DNA from: Streptomyces dysideae | GTDB taxonomy: Bacteria; Actinomycetota; Actinomycetes; Streptomycetales; Streptomycetaceae | Direction: 5' to 3' | DNA: 64,000 nucleotides | NCBI RefSeq assembly: GCF_001514305.1 | Contig: NZ_KQ949108.1 | Location: forward strand, 1,966-65,965 | Part shown: one piece after another, positions 7,252 through 16,840 of the stretch | How the letters are laid out: each line of letters starts with the position of its first letter | Position numbering within the stretch: position 1 is the stretch's first letter | Notes under the pieces: generated by a model | Database searches by the model: none | What the model saw: the letters and a program-made list of their open reading frames with translations, nothing else | Told to the model about the DNA's origin: nothing | Translations under genes and position numbers: made by a program

Positions 7252-9339
7252 TCAGGTCCGCTCCGGCACCAGGAACTCGCACCACACGCATTTGCCGCCG
7301 CCTCGCGCCTCCACTCCCCATACGTCCGTGAGCAGGTCGACCAGGAGCAGACCCCGGCCGGAGACGCCCGAGTCCCCGGCCTCGCGGCGGCGCGGCAGGG
7401 CGCTGGAGGAGTCCTCGACCTCGACACGCAGGCGGCGGTCGGAGCCGGTGAGGACCCTGAGGGTGACGATCGCGGAGCCCTCGGTGTGCATCAGGGCGTT
7501 GGTGATCAGTTCGTCGGCGACCAGCTCGACCTCGTCGGCGCGGTCGGCGGCGCCCCAGGAGCGGACCGCGGCCGCGATCATGTGCCGGGCCTGGGTGAGG
7601 GCCTCGGGGTCGCCGGGGGCCACGTGCTGCTGGAGGCGGCCGCCGGCCCGCGGGGCGTCCAGGACGCGGCGGCGGAGCAGGAGCAGGGCCACGTCGTCGT
7701 CGCCGCCCCGTTCCTCGGCCACGTCGATGAGGCAGTCGGCGAGGTCGCGTACGTCGTCGGGGCCGGAGGTGATCAGCGCCGTGAGGGTGTTCATGCCCTC
7801 GTCGAGGTCGATGCCGGGCTGTTCGACCAGGCCGTCGGTGCACAGGAGGAGGGCGTGGCCGGGGTCGAGCTCGACCGTGCTGACCGCGTACTCGAGGCTG
7901 CCGAACTCGGCGGACAGGCCGAGCGGCAGCCCGCCCGGGACGGAGACGCGGCGGCAGCTGCCGTCGGGCGCGCGGACCAGGGGGTCGATGTGGCCGGCCC
8001 GCACCACCTGGACGACTCCGGTGGACAGGTCGGCCTCGGCGTACAGGCAGGTCGCGAAGCGGTCGGTGTCCAGTTCGTGCAGGAAGACGGAGGCGCGGGC
8101 CATCACCGTGGCGGGGGTGTGGCCCTCGGCGGCGTAGGCGCGCAGCACGATGCGCAGCTGGCCCATGACGGCGGCGGCGTGGGTGTCGTGGCCCTGGACG
8201 TCGCCGATGACGGCGCCGACGCGGCCGCCGGGCAGCGGGATCAGGTCGTACCAGTCGCCGCCGATGTCCCGGCCGAGGGAGCCTGCGGCAGAACCAGCGC
8301 GGTAGCGGACGGCGACGTCGGCGCCGGGCACGCTGGGGATGGTGCGCGGCAGCATGGCCTGCTGGAGGCCGGTGGCGAGGTCCTTCTCCTGTTCGTGGAA
8401 CATGGCCCGTTGCAGGCTCTGCGCGATGCTGCTGCCGAGGGCGACGAGCACGTTGCGCTCCTCGGTGGAGAAGCCGCGCCGGTCGCTGTAGAGCAGGCCC
8501 ATGGCGCCGATCGGCCGGGCCTGGGCGATCAGCGGCAGATAGGCGGCCGCGGTGATGTTCAGGTCGGTGATGTGCGGCCAGAGGACCGGATAGGTGTCCG
8601 CGAACTCCTCCGGCGACTCGATGAAGCGCGGGCTGAGGGTGCGGACGACCTCGCTCATGGGGTACGGCTCGTCGATCCGGGTGACCAGGGTGCCGGGCAC
8701 GAAGCTGCCCGCGGGCCCCTCGGCGACCAGCCGGATGCGGCCCGCCTCGACCAGGCCCATGACCAGGCTGGTGGCGCCGAGGTGGGTCAGGCCGTGGGTG
8801 TCCTTGAGGATGTCGATGACGTCCTGGACGGTGCGGGCGTGCGCGAGGGCGGCCGTGGTGAGCTGGACGACGTTGGTCTGGTGGCGGCGGGCCTCGTCCT
8901 GCGCGGCCTGTTCACGGCGGGCCTCGACCTCGGCGAACTCCTGGGTGGCGTCCCGGACGATGCCGATGATGCGGCGCGGCCGGCCCGTCTCGTCACGGCG
9001 GATGTAGCCCTGCGTGTGGGTCCAGCGCAGCGCTCCGTCGCGGCGGCGGATGCGGAAGTAGGTGCCGTAGTTCTCGCTGCCGTCCTTCATCGCCTGGGAG
9101 ACCAGCGCGTCGAGCCGGTGGCCCTCCGGCCGCGGGACCCGGACGGCGAGGGACTCGGGGTGGCCGTCGTACTCGTCGGGGCGCAGGTCGAAGACCTCGT
9201 GGGCCTGGGCGTCCATGTGGAACAGGCCGCTGTCCAGGTCCCAGTCGAAGCTTCCCATGCGGTTGAGCGCCAGGATCGGATCCGGGTGGGCGGGCCAGTC
9301 GTGCGGGAGCGACAAGGCGCTCGCTCCCCGGTCAACCAT
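7252..9339 (-). CDS. PAS-GAF-SpoIIE-HATPase serine phosphatase (RsbU-like)
   Basis: This 695-residue regulator has a PAS domain with a PAC motif (about 15-115), a GAF sensor (150-300), a PP2C/SpoIIE phosphatase domain with RDIGGDWYDLIPLPGG, GDVQGHD and a late GGDDDVALLLL block (330-530), and a C-terminal HATPase_c domain of the RsbW anti-sigma type (570-690). Such fusions control partner-switching of anti-sigma antagonists in response to unknown signals. I chose the start at 9339 because AAGGTGG precedes it at correct spacing. Streptomyces genomes carry dozens of such proteins, so the specific target is unknown. Confidence 0.88.
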   Translation of the reverse strand: MVDRGASALSLPHDWPAHPDPILALNRMGSFDWDLDSGLFHMDAQAHEVFDLRPDEYDGHPESLAVRVPRPEGHRLDALVSQAMKDGSENYGTYFRIRRRDGALRWTHTQGYIRRDETGRPRRIIGIVRDATQEFAEVEARREQAAQDEARRHQTNVVQLTTAALAHARTVQDVIDILKDTHGLTHLGATSLVMGLVEAGRIRLVAEGPAGSFVPGTLVTRIDEPYPMSEVVRTLSPRFIESPEEFADTYPVLWPHITDLNITAAAYLPLIAQARPIGAMGLLYSDRRGFSTEERNVLVALGSSIAQSLQRAMFHEQEKDLATGLQQAMLPRTIPSVPGADVAVRYRAGSAAGSLGRDIGGDWYDLIPLPGGRVGAVIGDVQGHDTHAAAVMGQLRIVLRAYAAEGHTPATVMARASVFLHELDTDRFATCLYAEADLSTGVVQVVRAGHIDPLVRAPDGSCRRVSVPGGLPLGLSAEFGSLEYAVSTVELDPGHALLLCTDGLVEQPGIDLDEGMNTLTALITSGPDDVRDLADCLIDVAEERGGDDDVALLLLRRRVLDAPRAGGRLQQHVAPGDPEALTQARHMIAAAVRSWGAADRADEVELVADELITNALMHTEGSAIVTLRVLTGSDRRLRVEVEDSSSALPRRREAGDSGVSGRGLLLVDLLTDVWGVEARGGGKCVWCEFLVPERT

Positions 9340-9396
9340 GCGCCCACCTTGCCAGGATTCATCCGATTCTTCGAGTGGGGAGTCCACCGGTTCTGC

Positions 9397-10635
9397 TCAG
9401 CCGTCGAAGACGTCGGTGGGGCTGCCCAGGATGCTGTCGGAGGTGGCCCGATCGTCAGGGATCAGGCCGCCGCCGTCGGGCAGGTCGGGGGCTTCGGGGA
9501 CGGCCTCGGGGCCGGTTTCGTCCGTGGCGTCGAGGGAGGTGTCGGGCTCCGCCGGGTCCGGCACCGGTTCCGTGCTCTCGTCGGACGGCAGGCTCTCGGG
9601 CTCGGTCGTCGGGGGCGTCGCCGTGACGGTGGCGGTGGGGCAGTCCGTCGGCCCGGTGGACGGCGTCTCCGTCGTCACGTCGTCGGTGGCGCCGGGGGTG
9701 ACGGTGACCATCGGGGTCGCGCAGTCGCTCGGGGACGGGCTGTCCTCGTTCGAGAACGGGTTGTCCTCCCTCGGCGAGGCGCTGGACGCGCTGTCGTGCG
9801 GGCTCGGCGTCGGGCTCAGCGGCGGGGTCGGCGTCGGCGGCACCGGGGTCGGCGACGGTACGACGCGGTCGTGGTGGACGTCGTGGCCGATCCGCCGTTC
9901 GATCCAGGTGTTGCCGACGACGTTGATGATCGTGATGTTGGTGATCACCTGGACCGCCGGGGCCACCACGATCACCTGGGCGGGCCGGTAGCCGGACCAG
10001 GGCCGCCCGCTGGTGCCGGAGTTGCCCCCCGCCGCGACCGGCGGCGCGAGCGGGTTGCCGCAGGCGCAGCGAACGCGCGGGACGCCCCGGTTGTCGACGA
10101 GGACGGCGGTGCCCGCCTGGAGCACGGACTGGAAGGTGGTCGCCCGCCCGTCGCGGAACCCATGGCTGGTGACCCGGGTGTCGGCGCGGAGCTGCACCGG
10201 GGCCAGACCGCGCAGATAGCCCGGGATCGAGGCCTGGGAGATGCCCGCGGCCCACGCGAAGGCGCGCACCTTGGTCCGGTCCGCGGTCAGGTGGGTGACC
10301 TGGCGGCCCACGTCGCAGCTGCCGACCCGTTCGATGCCGCCGTAGAGGCCGGGCGTGCCGCCGGACACGGACCGCACCCCGGCCGCGCCCGACTGTGCCG
10401 GCTGCGGCGTTCGGGTGATGGGGGAGGGGGTGGCCGTCGAGGTGACCGTGGAGTCCGTGAAGGGGTCCGGCCCCTGGGCCGCGGCGGGCTGGAGGAAGAG
10501 TTCCCCGCCCGCCCTGGTGTCCTTGTCGCCGTCGGCGCCGCAGCCGGCGACGAGGAGCGCCGCCGAGAGCGCGCAGGCCGTGACGACGGTTCCGGTGGAT
10601 GTCCGCACCACGCTCTCCCGCTTCGTATCGGGCAT
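9397..10635 (-). CDS. DUF6777-type lipoprotein
   Basis: This 412-residue exported protein has a lipobox LLVAGC, so it is probably anchored at Cys32 on the outer face of the membrane. The middle domain has one Cys pair (VRCACGN) and matches, from memory, the actinobacterial DUF6777 family. The last 150 residues are low complexity, rich in Thr, Pro, Ser, Asp and Glu, typical of a wall-spanning or linker segment. Function is unknown. It is divergent from the membrane protein gene at 10744 and lies 9 bp before the phosphatase open frame. Confidence 0.72.
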   Translation of the reverse strand: MPDTKRESVVRTSTGTVVTACALSAALLVAGCGADGDKDTRAGGELFLQPAAAQGPDPFTDSTVTSTATPSPITRTPQPAQSGAAGVRSVSGGTPGLYGGIERVGSCDVGRQVTHLTADRTKVRAFAWAAGISQASIPGYLRGLAPVQLRADTRVTSHGFRDGRATTFQSVLQAGTAVLVDNRGVPRVRCACGNPLAPPVAAGGNSGTSGRPWSGYRPAQVIVVAPAVQVITNITIINVVGNTWIERRIGHDVHHDRVVPSPTPVPPTPTPPLSPTPSPHDSASSASPREDNPFSNEDSPSPSDCATPMVTVTPGATDDVTTETPSTGPTDCPTATVTATPPTTEPESLPSDESTEPVPDPAEPDTSLDATDETGPEAVPEAPDLPDGGGLIPDDRATSDSILGSPTDVFDG

Positions 10636-10743
10636 TTCGTCACTATTGTCTGCTTCACTCGCTTGGGTTACGCAAGCGGAGAGGTGGTATACGGAGAGTC
10701 ACCCGGGGTTCCGGCGCGACAATGGTGGGAGGAGTGCGAGGCC

Positions 10744-12165
10744 ATGGACTGGTTCACGGCACCCGACTACTGGCTGAGCCGGCTGGTATTCCAGCGGGCC
10801 CTGGCCGGTGTGTACCTCGTGGCGTTCCTGACGGCGGCCCTGCAGTTCCGGGCGCTGATGGGCGAGCGCGGCATGCTGCCCATCCCCCGCTTCGTCGAGC
10901 GCGTGCCTTTCAAACGCGCCCCGAGCCTCTTCCAGCTCCACTACTCGGACCGCTACTTCGCGGCCTGCGCGTGGTCCGGCTGCGCGGTGTCGGCGGCGCT
11001 GCTGGCCGGGCTGGACTCCCTGCTGCCGCTGTGGGGCGGCATGCTGCTGTGGCTGGTGCCCTGGGTGCTCTACCTGTCCATCGTCAACGTCGGCCAGACC
11101 TGGTACTCGTTCGGCTGGGAGTCCCTGCTCCTGGAGGTCGGCTTCCTCGCCGTCCTGCTCGGCAACGACGAGGTGGCCCCGCCGATCGTGGTGCTGTTCC
11201 TGCTGCGCTGGATCCTGTTCCGCGTCGAGTTCGGCGCGGGTCTGATCAAGATGCGCGGCGACGCGTGCTGGCGAAAGCTGACCTGCCTGGACCACCACCA
11301 CGAGACCCAGCCGATGCCGGGACCGTTCAGCTGGTTCTTCCACCATCTGCCGCGGCCGCTGCACCGGGTCGAGGTGGCCGCGAACCACTTCACCCAACTG
11401 GTCGTCCCCGTCCTGCTGTTCACGCCGCAGCCGATCGCGACGGCCGCCGCCTCGCTGATGATCGTGACGCAGCTGTGGCTGGTCCTGTCCGGCAACTTCT
11501 CCTGGCTGAACTGGATCACCATCGTGCTGGCCCTGTCGGCGGTGGAGTTCCCGAGCGATCCGCCGTCCGTGCCGGACGCGCCGCTCTGGTACGAGGTCGT
11601 GGTCCTCGCGGTCGCCGCGCTGCTCGTCGGCCTCAGCTACCACCCGGTCCGCAACATGATCTCCCGCGGCCAGATCATGAACCGCTCGTTCGACCCGCTC
11701 CACCTGGTCAATACGTACGGTGCCTTCGGCAGCGTCAGCCGGATCCGCTACGAGGTGGTGATCGAGGGCACCGCCGACTCCGTGGCGCACGAGGATTCGG
11801 ACTGGCGGGAGTACGAGTTCAAGGGCAAGCCCGGCGATCCCCGGCACTGGCCGCGCCAGTTCGCGCCGTACCATCTGCGGCTCGACTGGCTGATGTGGTT
11901 CGCCGCGCTGTCCCCCGCGTACGCCGGTGCCTGGTTCGGCGCGCTGGTGGAGCGGCTGCTGGAGAACGACCGGGACACGCTGAAGCTCCTGCGCCGCTCC
12001 CCCTTCCCGCCCGACGAGCCGCCCCGCTACGTCCGCGCCCGCCTCTTCCGCTACCGGTACACGACCTGGCGCGAGCTGCGGGAGACGGGCGCGTGCTGGG
12101 AGCGGACGTATGTGCGGGAGTTCCTGCCGCCGACGCGGCTGGAGAGGGTGGCTCAGAGGTCGTAG
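10744..12165 (+). CDS. Lipase maturation factor-family membrane protein
   Basis: This 473-residue integral membrane protein matches the LMF (DUF1222) family, named for vertebrate lipase maturation factors. About seven hydrophobic helices occur in the first 300 residues, followed by a soluble domain with the family blocks HWPRQFAPYHLRLDWLMWFAALS (given only in outline) and a basic C-terminus. The bacterial function is unknown. A GGGAGGAG ribosome site before the ATG at 10744 fixes the start, although the frame stays open far upstream. Its 3' end overlaps the convergent amidohydrolase gene by 13 bp. Confidence 0.85.
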   Translation: MDWFTAPDYWLSRLVFQRALAGVYLVAFLTAALQFRALMGERGMLPIPRFVERVPFKRAPSLFQLHYSDRYFAACAWSGCAVSAALLAGLDSLLPLWGGMLLWLVPWVLYLSIVNVGQTWYSFGWESLLLEVGFLAVLLGNDEVAPPIVVLFLLRWILFRVEFGAGLIKMRGDACWRKLTCLDHHHETQPMPGPFSWFFHHLPRPLHRVEVAANHFTQLVVPVLLFTPQPIATAAASLMIVTQLWLVLSGNFSWLNWITIVLALSAVEFPSDPPSVPDAPLWYEVVVLAVAALLVGLSYHPVRNMISRGQIMNRSFDPLHLVNTYGAFGSVSRIRYEVVIEGTADSVAHEDSDWREYEFKGKPGDPRHWPRQFAPYHLRLDWLMWFAALSPAYAGAWFGALVERLLENDRDTLKLLRRSPFPPDEPPRYVRARLFRYRYTTWRELRETGACWERTYVREFLPPTRLERVAQRS

Positions 12166-12986
12166 ACGCGGGTGGCGGTGGCCCCGAAGATCTGCGTACG
12201 GTCCTGTGGTCCCGTCAACTGGTGTGCTGTGTCCATGACTTCGGCGTACGTCGCCGCCAGTGTGCACACCGGCCAGTCGGAGCCGAACATCAGCCGGTCC
12301 GGGCCGAAGGCGTCCAGCACCACGTCGGCGTACGGGCGCAGATCGTCGACGGTCCATCGCTCGGGGTCGGCTTCCGTGACCATGCCGGAGAGCTTGCAGA
12401 CCGTGTTGGACAGGGCGGCGAGGGTACGGACGTCGGACGCCCAGGGATCCAGTGCGCCGGAGGCGATAGGGGGCTTGCCCAAGTGGTCGAGGACGAAGGT
12501 GAGTTCGGGCACGGCGGCCGCGGCCTTGACGCAGGCCGGCAGCTGGTGCGGCAGCACTACGAGGTCGTAGACCAACCCCGCTTCGGCCACAGCGGCCAGT
12601 CCGCGCCGTACGTCCGCCCGCAGCAGCCACTCCGGATCGGGCTCGCCCTGTACCTGGTGACGGATGCCCTTGAGATACCGGCCGCCGGGCAGGTCCCGCA
12701 GCCGGGCCAGTTCGTCGGCGACGTCCGGGCGGGTGAGGTCGGTCCAGCCGACGACGCCCGCGATCAGCTCATGCCCGGCGGCCAGGGCCAGGAACTCCGG
12801 GGTCTCCTCCGGGACGGTGATCGTCTGGACGAGGACCGTGCGGTCGACTCCGGCGGCTCGGGCCTCGGGGGCCAGGTCGGCGACGGTGAAGTTGCGGCGG
12901 AGGGACTGGAGTTCGGGCCCGGTGATCCAGTCCTGGTCGCGGACGGAGAGGTCCCAGACGTGGTGGTGCGCGTCGACCACGGTCAC
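12153..12986 (-). CDS. Amidohydrolase, probable L-fucono/L-rhamnono-lactonase
   Basis: This 277-residue amidohydrolase-2 family protein hydrolyses sugar-acid lactones in the non-phosphorylative L-fucose/L-rhamnose route. The metal motif DAHHHVWD lies at its N-terminus, with FVLDHLGKPP and the late metal-binding FGSDWPVC. The GTG at 12986 overlaps the stop codon of the mutarotase frame (GTGA), which decides the start; an ATG at 12998 is the alternative. It is the last gene of the sugar operon on this strand, and neighbours supply dehydrogenases, a mutarotase and a dehydratase of the same route. Confidence 0.82.
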   Translation of the reverse strand: MTVVDAHHHVWDLSVRDQDWITGPELQSLRRNFTVADLAPEARAAGVDRTVLVQTITVPEETPEFLALAAGHELIAGVVGWTDLTRPDVADELARLRDLPGGRYLKGIRHQVQGEPDPEWLLRADVRRGLAAVAEAGLVYDLVVLPHQLPACVKAAAAVPELTFVLDHLGKPPIASGALDPWASDVRTLAALSNTVCKLSGMVTEADPERWTVDDLRPYADVVLDAFGPDRLMFGSDWPVCTLAATYAEVMDTAHQLTGPQDRTQIFGATATRVYDL

Positions 12987-13301
12987 GGCAGCTCCCATAC
13001 GACGGGCAGGCCCGCGTCGGCGCCCTCGCCGGAGTAGTCGTGCACCACGCCGAGGAGGTCGGCCATCCGGGCCTGCCAGGCGACGTTGACGGGCAGTTTC
13101 TCCAGCTCGACGAGGAGGCGGCCGTAGTCCTCGCAGTCCAGGACGTGGAAGAGGTCGGCGCCTCCCCCACCGCCAGATGGTCCAGGAGGTGGCGCCGGCG
13201 GCGCGGATCGCGTCCGTGAGTTCCTCGGGGACCTCGCGGTGGGCGGCCTCGTACTCGGCGATGCGGTCCGCGCGGACCTTCGTGTGCAGGGCGACTCTCA
13301 T
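12983..13301 (-). pseudogene. L-rhamnose/L-fucose mutarotase, frameshifted
   Basis: The first 44 codons encode a typical RhaM-family mutarotase N-terminus (RVALHTKVRADRIAEYEAAH, then TSWTIWR). After TWR-like residues at about 13160 the reading frame must shift by one base to continue with DLFHVLDCEDYGRLL and to end with VWELP at the TGA at 12985-12983. The 13-base G-rich segment TGGGGGAGGCGCC at the break is one base too long for the frame. Its start overlaps the aldo/keto reductase stop (ATGA) and its stop overlaps the lactonase start (GTGA), so the gene was once part of the operon. A sequencing error is possible. Confidence 0.75.
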
Positions 13302-14245
13302 GACGGCTCCTCGGCGGGCAGGAGGCCGGTGTCCCGCAGCTCCTGCCAGAAGGCGGGTGGCACGGTGGCCTCGAACTGGTCGGCGCAGTCGTGGACTTCG
13401 GCCGCCGAGCGGACGCCGACGAGGACGCTCGCGACCGCCGGGTGGACGGCGCAGAAGGCCAGGGCTGCGGCGCGCAGGGTGGTGCCGTGGCGGTCGGCGA
13501 CGGACCTCAGGTGCAGGGCGCGGTCGAGCAACTCCGGCGGTGCGGCGGCGTAGCCGTAGGTGGCGCCCGGTCTTGGATCAGCCAGGAGACCGGAGTTGAA
13601 GGCGCCGCCGATGACGACGGAGGTACCTCGTTCGACGGCGGCGGGAAGCAGCTCCGTCAGGGCGCTGTGGTCCAGCAGCGTGTAGCGGCCGGCGCACAGC
13701 ACCACGTCGACGTCCGTGTCGCGGATGAAGCGGGTGAGCATCCCGGTCTGGTTCATGCCCGCGCCGATCGCGCCGACGACGCCTTCGGAGCGGAGCTTCT
13801 CCAGGGCCGGGTAGCCCTCCCGGAATGCCTCTTCGGCGTGTTCGTCGGGGTCGTGGAGGTAGACGACGTCGACGCGGTCGAGGCCGAGGCGTTCGAGGCA
13901 GGCCTCCAGGGTGCGGCGTACGCCGTCCTCGGTGAAGTCCCAGACGCGGCGGTGCGTGGCGGGGACGGCGAAGCCGTTGGCGAGGTCGTCCCCTCCGCCG
14001 GTCGACGGTTCCAGACGGCGGCCGACCTTCGTGGAGACCGTGTACTCGGCGCGAGGGTAGTCGCGCAGGGCCTCGCCCAGCCGGCGTTCCGACAGGCCGA
14101 GGCCGTAGTGCGGGGCGGTGTCGAAGTAGCGCACGCCCCGCTGCCAGGCCGCGGTCACCGCCTCGTGCGCCTGCTCCTCACCGACCTCGGTGTAGAGGTT
14201 GCCGATGCCGGCGGCGCCGAAGCCGAGCCGGCTGAGCGTCCTCAC
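13298..14245 (-). CDS. Aldo/keto reductase, probable L-fucose dehydrogenase
   Basis: This 315-residue NAD(P)-dependent enzyme probably oxidises the aldose to its lactone, the first step of the route. Family landmarks are RYFDTAPHYGLGLSE (catalytic Asp and Tyr), the STKVGR Lys, the YLHDPDEH His region and a C-terminal cofactor loop (SVLVGVRS). The GTG at 14245 overlaps the SDR stop codon (GTGA), and its own stop overlaps the mutarotase ATG, so translation is coupled across four genes. Substrate assignment rests on the neighbours and on similarity to L-fucose dehydrogenase and pyridoxal dehydrogenase-type members. Confidence 0.84.
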   Translation of the reverse strand: MRTLSRLGFGAAGIGNLYTEVGEEQAHEAVTAAWQRGVRYFDTAPHYGLGLSERRLGEALRDYPRAEYTVSTKVGRRLEPSTGGGDDLANGFAVPATHRRVWDFTEDGVRRTLEACLERLGLDRVDVVYLHDPDEHAEEAFREGYPALEKLRSEGVVGAIGAGMNQTGMLTRFIRDTDVDVVLCAGRYTLLDHSALTELLPAAVERGTSVVIGGAFNSGLLADPRPGATYGYAAAPPELLDRALHLRSVADRHGTTLRAAALAFCAVHPAVASVLVGVRSAAEVHDCADQFEATVPPAFWQELRDTGLLPAEEPS

Positions 14246-14997
14246 TGGCCCGCCGGGCGGAGACGCAGGCCCTGCATGCCGCCGTCGACGGCGAGGGAGG
14301 TGCCGGTGGTGGCGCCGGACAGAGGGCTCGCCAGGTAGGCGATGGCGCCCGCGACCTCGGCGGCGGAGACGAGGCGGCCGGTGGGCTGGCGGGCCTCCAG
14401 GGCGGCGCGTTCGGCGGCGGGGTCGTCGGCCGCGTCGAGCAGGCGGCCGATCCACGGGGTGTCCGCCGTGCCCGGGTTGACACAGTTGACGCGGATGCCC
14501 TCGCGGACGTGGTCGGCGGCCATGGCGAGGGTGAGGGAGTACACGGCGCCCTTGGTGGCGCTGTAGAGCGCGCGCTGCGGGAGGCCCGCGGTGGCTGCGA
14601 TGGAGCAGGTGTTGACGATCGCGGCGTGCGAGGACGCCCGCAGGTGCGGCAGCGCGGCCCGGGCGGTGCGGACCATGCCGACCACGTTGACGTCGAGGAC
14701 GCGGTGCCACTCGGCGTCGTCGTTGTCCTCGACGGTGCCCTGGGCGCCGATGCCCGCGTTGTTGACCAGTACGTCCAGTCCGCCGAGGTCGGCGACCGCG
14801 GCCGCCACGGCCTCGCGTACGGAGGCGTCGTCGGTGACGTCGGCGCGGTGGGCGAGCAGCGGCTTCTGCACCGACGACGGGTCCAGGTCGAGGACGGCGA
14901 CCTGGGCGCCGCGCTCGGCGAGGAGTTCCGCGGTGGCCCGGCCGATGCCGGAGGCGCCGCCCGTCACCAGGGCCCTGAGGCCCTCGAAGTCGCTCAT
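14242..14997 (-). CDS. SDR oxidoreductase, probable 2-keto-3-deoxy-L-fuconate dehydrogenase
   Basis: This 251-residue classical short-chain dehydrogenase has the nucleotide motif TGGASGIG, the NNAG motif, the active-site Ser followed by YSATKG, and a final GTSLAVDGG. In this pathway an SDR oxidises the dehydratase product. The ATG at 14997 overlaps the dehydratase stop (ATGA). Everything needed for catalysis is visible, so this protein is probably active if transcribed. Confidence 0.85.
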   Translation of the reverse strand: MSDFEGLRALVTGGASGIGRATAELLAERGAQVAVLDLDPSSVQKPLLAHRADVTDDASVREAVAAAVADLGGLDVLVNNAGIGAQGTVEDNDDAEWHRVLDVNVVGMVRTARAALPHLRASSHAAIVNTCSIAATAGLPQRALYSATKGAVYSLTLAMAADHVREGIRVNCVNPGTADTPWIGRLLDAADDPAAERAALEARQPTGRLVSAAEVAGAIAYLASPLSGATTGTSLAVDGGMQGLRLRPAGQ

Positions 14998-15862
14998 GCA
15001 GCCTGTCCCTTCTTGTCCGCTGCCAGGTCGGCGACCCAGAAGGTGCCGCCTGGGTAGGTGTACCGCGCGATCGACTCGGGTCGCATGGCGGCCGAGAAGC
15101 CCGGCGCGGTGGGTGCCGTGTAGTGACCCTGCCTGATCATCACCGGGTCGAGGAAGTGGTCGTGCAGATGGTCGACGTACTCGATGACGCGGTCCTCGGT
15201 GGTGCCGGCGACGGCCACGTAGTCGTACATCGACAGGTGCTGGACGAGTTCGCACAGGCCGACGCCGCCCGCGTGCGGGCAGACCGGGACGCCGAACTTG
15301 GCGGCGAGCAGCAGGATGGCGAGGTTCTCGTTGACGCCGCCGACGCGGGCCGCGTCGATCTGCACGATGTCCACGGACCCGGCCTGGAGGAGCTGCTTGA
15401 AGACGACCCGGTTCTGAACGTGCTCGCCGGTGGCCACCTTGACCGGGGCGACGGCCTTGCGGACGGCGGCGTGGCCGAGGATGTCGTCGGGGCTGGTGGG
15501 CTCCTCGATCCAGTATGGGTCGAACTCGGCGAGGGCCTTGATCCAGCGGATGGCCTCGTCGATGTCCCAGCGCTGGTTGGCGTCGATCGCCATGCGGATG
15601 TCCGGGCCGACGACGGAGCGGGCGACGCGACAGCGCCGTACGTCGTCTTCGAGGTCGGCATCGACCTTCAGCTTGATCTGCCGGAAGCCGTCGGCGACGG
15701 CCTCGGCGGCGAGGCGGGTGAGCGTCTCGTCGTCGTAGCCGAGCCAGCCCGCGGAGGTGGTGTAGGCGGGGAAGCCCCGCTCCAGGAGGGTGCTGGTGCG
15801 TGCCTCGGCGCCTTCCCGCCCCTTGCGCAGGATCTCGAGTGCCTCCTCGGGGGTGAGGGCGC
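14994..15862 (-). pseudogene. L-fuconate dehydratase (enolase superfamily), 5'-truncated and fused to permease
   Basis: The C-terminal barrel of an L-fuconate/L-rhamnonate-type dehydratase is intact: the catalytic Lys in IKLKVD, metal ligands in IDANQRWD, WIEEPTSPDD and TGEHVQNR, and the His in PHAGGVGL. The N-terminal capping domain and first barrel strands, roughly 150 residues, are missing. The frame continues without a stop into the C-terminus of the upstream ABC permease at ALTPEE (about 15856-15862), where GCCCTC could belong to either gene. The product would be a membrane-barrel chimera, and activity is unlikely because the capping domain forms part of the active site. Confidence 0.85.
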
Positions 15863-16840
15863 CCAGGATGATCCCGCCGTAGATGGCCTGGATCCGGAAG
15901 GACGGGACCTGGGCGAGCGTGAGCAGGTTCTGGACGACACCCAGCAGGAGGACGCCGGTGAGGGCGCCGAACATGGTGCCCTTGCCGCCGTCGAGGCTGA
16001 TGCCGCCGATCACCGCGGCCGCGAACACGGTGAAGATCATGTTGTTGCCCTGGTTGGCGCTGATCGCGCCGACGTAGCCGGTCTGGATGATGCCGCCGCC
16101 GCGGCCAGGGTGCCCGCGACGACGAACACGCCGAGCATCACGCGCTCGACGCGGATGCCGGCCGCGCGGGCCGCGTCGGCGTTGCCGCCGATGGCGTAGA
16201 GGGCGCGTCCGATGCGGTGGTACTTCAGCACGAACCCGACGACGCCGAAGGCGGCCGCGGCGAGCCACACCGACATCGGGATGTTCAGGAAGGTGGTGGT
16301 CGCGAGGGAGTAGAAGCTGTCGGGCATGCCGAAGAGCGTCTTGCCCTTGGTGGCGCCGACGAGCAGTCCGCGCAGGACGATCAGCATCGCGAGCGTCACG
16401 ATGAACGCGTTCAGCTTGAACTTGACGACGAGGATGCCGTTGAAGGCGCCGACCGCGGCGCCGACGGCCAGGACAGCCAACAGGGCCAGTACGGCGGGTA
16501 GTTCGGTGCCCCAGCCGGACTGGGCGGCGGGCAGCACGAGGAGCGCCCCCACGGCGGGCGCGATGCCGACCACCGATTCCAGGGACAGGTCGAACTTGCC
16601 GGTGATGAGGACGAGCGACTCGGCGAGCACGACCATCGCGAGCGCGGCGGACGCGCCGAGGATCGAGATCAGGTTGCGCTCGGTGAGGAACGAGTCGTTG
16701 AGTACCGCGCCGAGCACCATGAGCAGCAACAGGGCCGGCACGAGGGCGAGTTCGCGGGCCCGGCGGAGGAGCATCGTCCTGGCCGATCGGGCGTCGGGGA
16801 CCTTTACGGGCATGACCGGCGGAGCCTTGGTGTCAGCCAT
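15856..16840 (-). pseudogene. Sugar ABC transporter permease, frameshifted and fused at its 3' end
   Basis: This is a membrane permease of the ribose/rhamnose-type ABC importers (RbsC/BPD_transp_2 family). The start at 16840 overlaps the ATPase stop by 8 bp. Hydrophobic helices and the permease motif NAFIVTLAMLIVLRG are clear. Near 16095-16110 one base appears missing in a GCG-rich run: before it the frame reads VVAGTLAA, and after a frame change it reads GGIIQTGYVGAISANQGNN. The last residues (IIQTGY to IILGAL) run directly into the dehydratase barrel. The gene is therefore broken twice, once by frameshift and once by deletion. Confidence 0.82.

Noticed and set aside
7189..10743. Very long plus-strand open frame running antisense through the glycosylase, phosphatase and lipoprotein genes before the membrane protein start
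   Set aside because: It is a by-product of high GC: the amino acids are Gly/Ala/Val/Arg-rich with no domain, while the opposite strand carries complete known proteins. Only the part from ATG 10744 is real.
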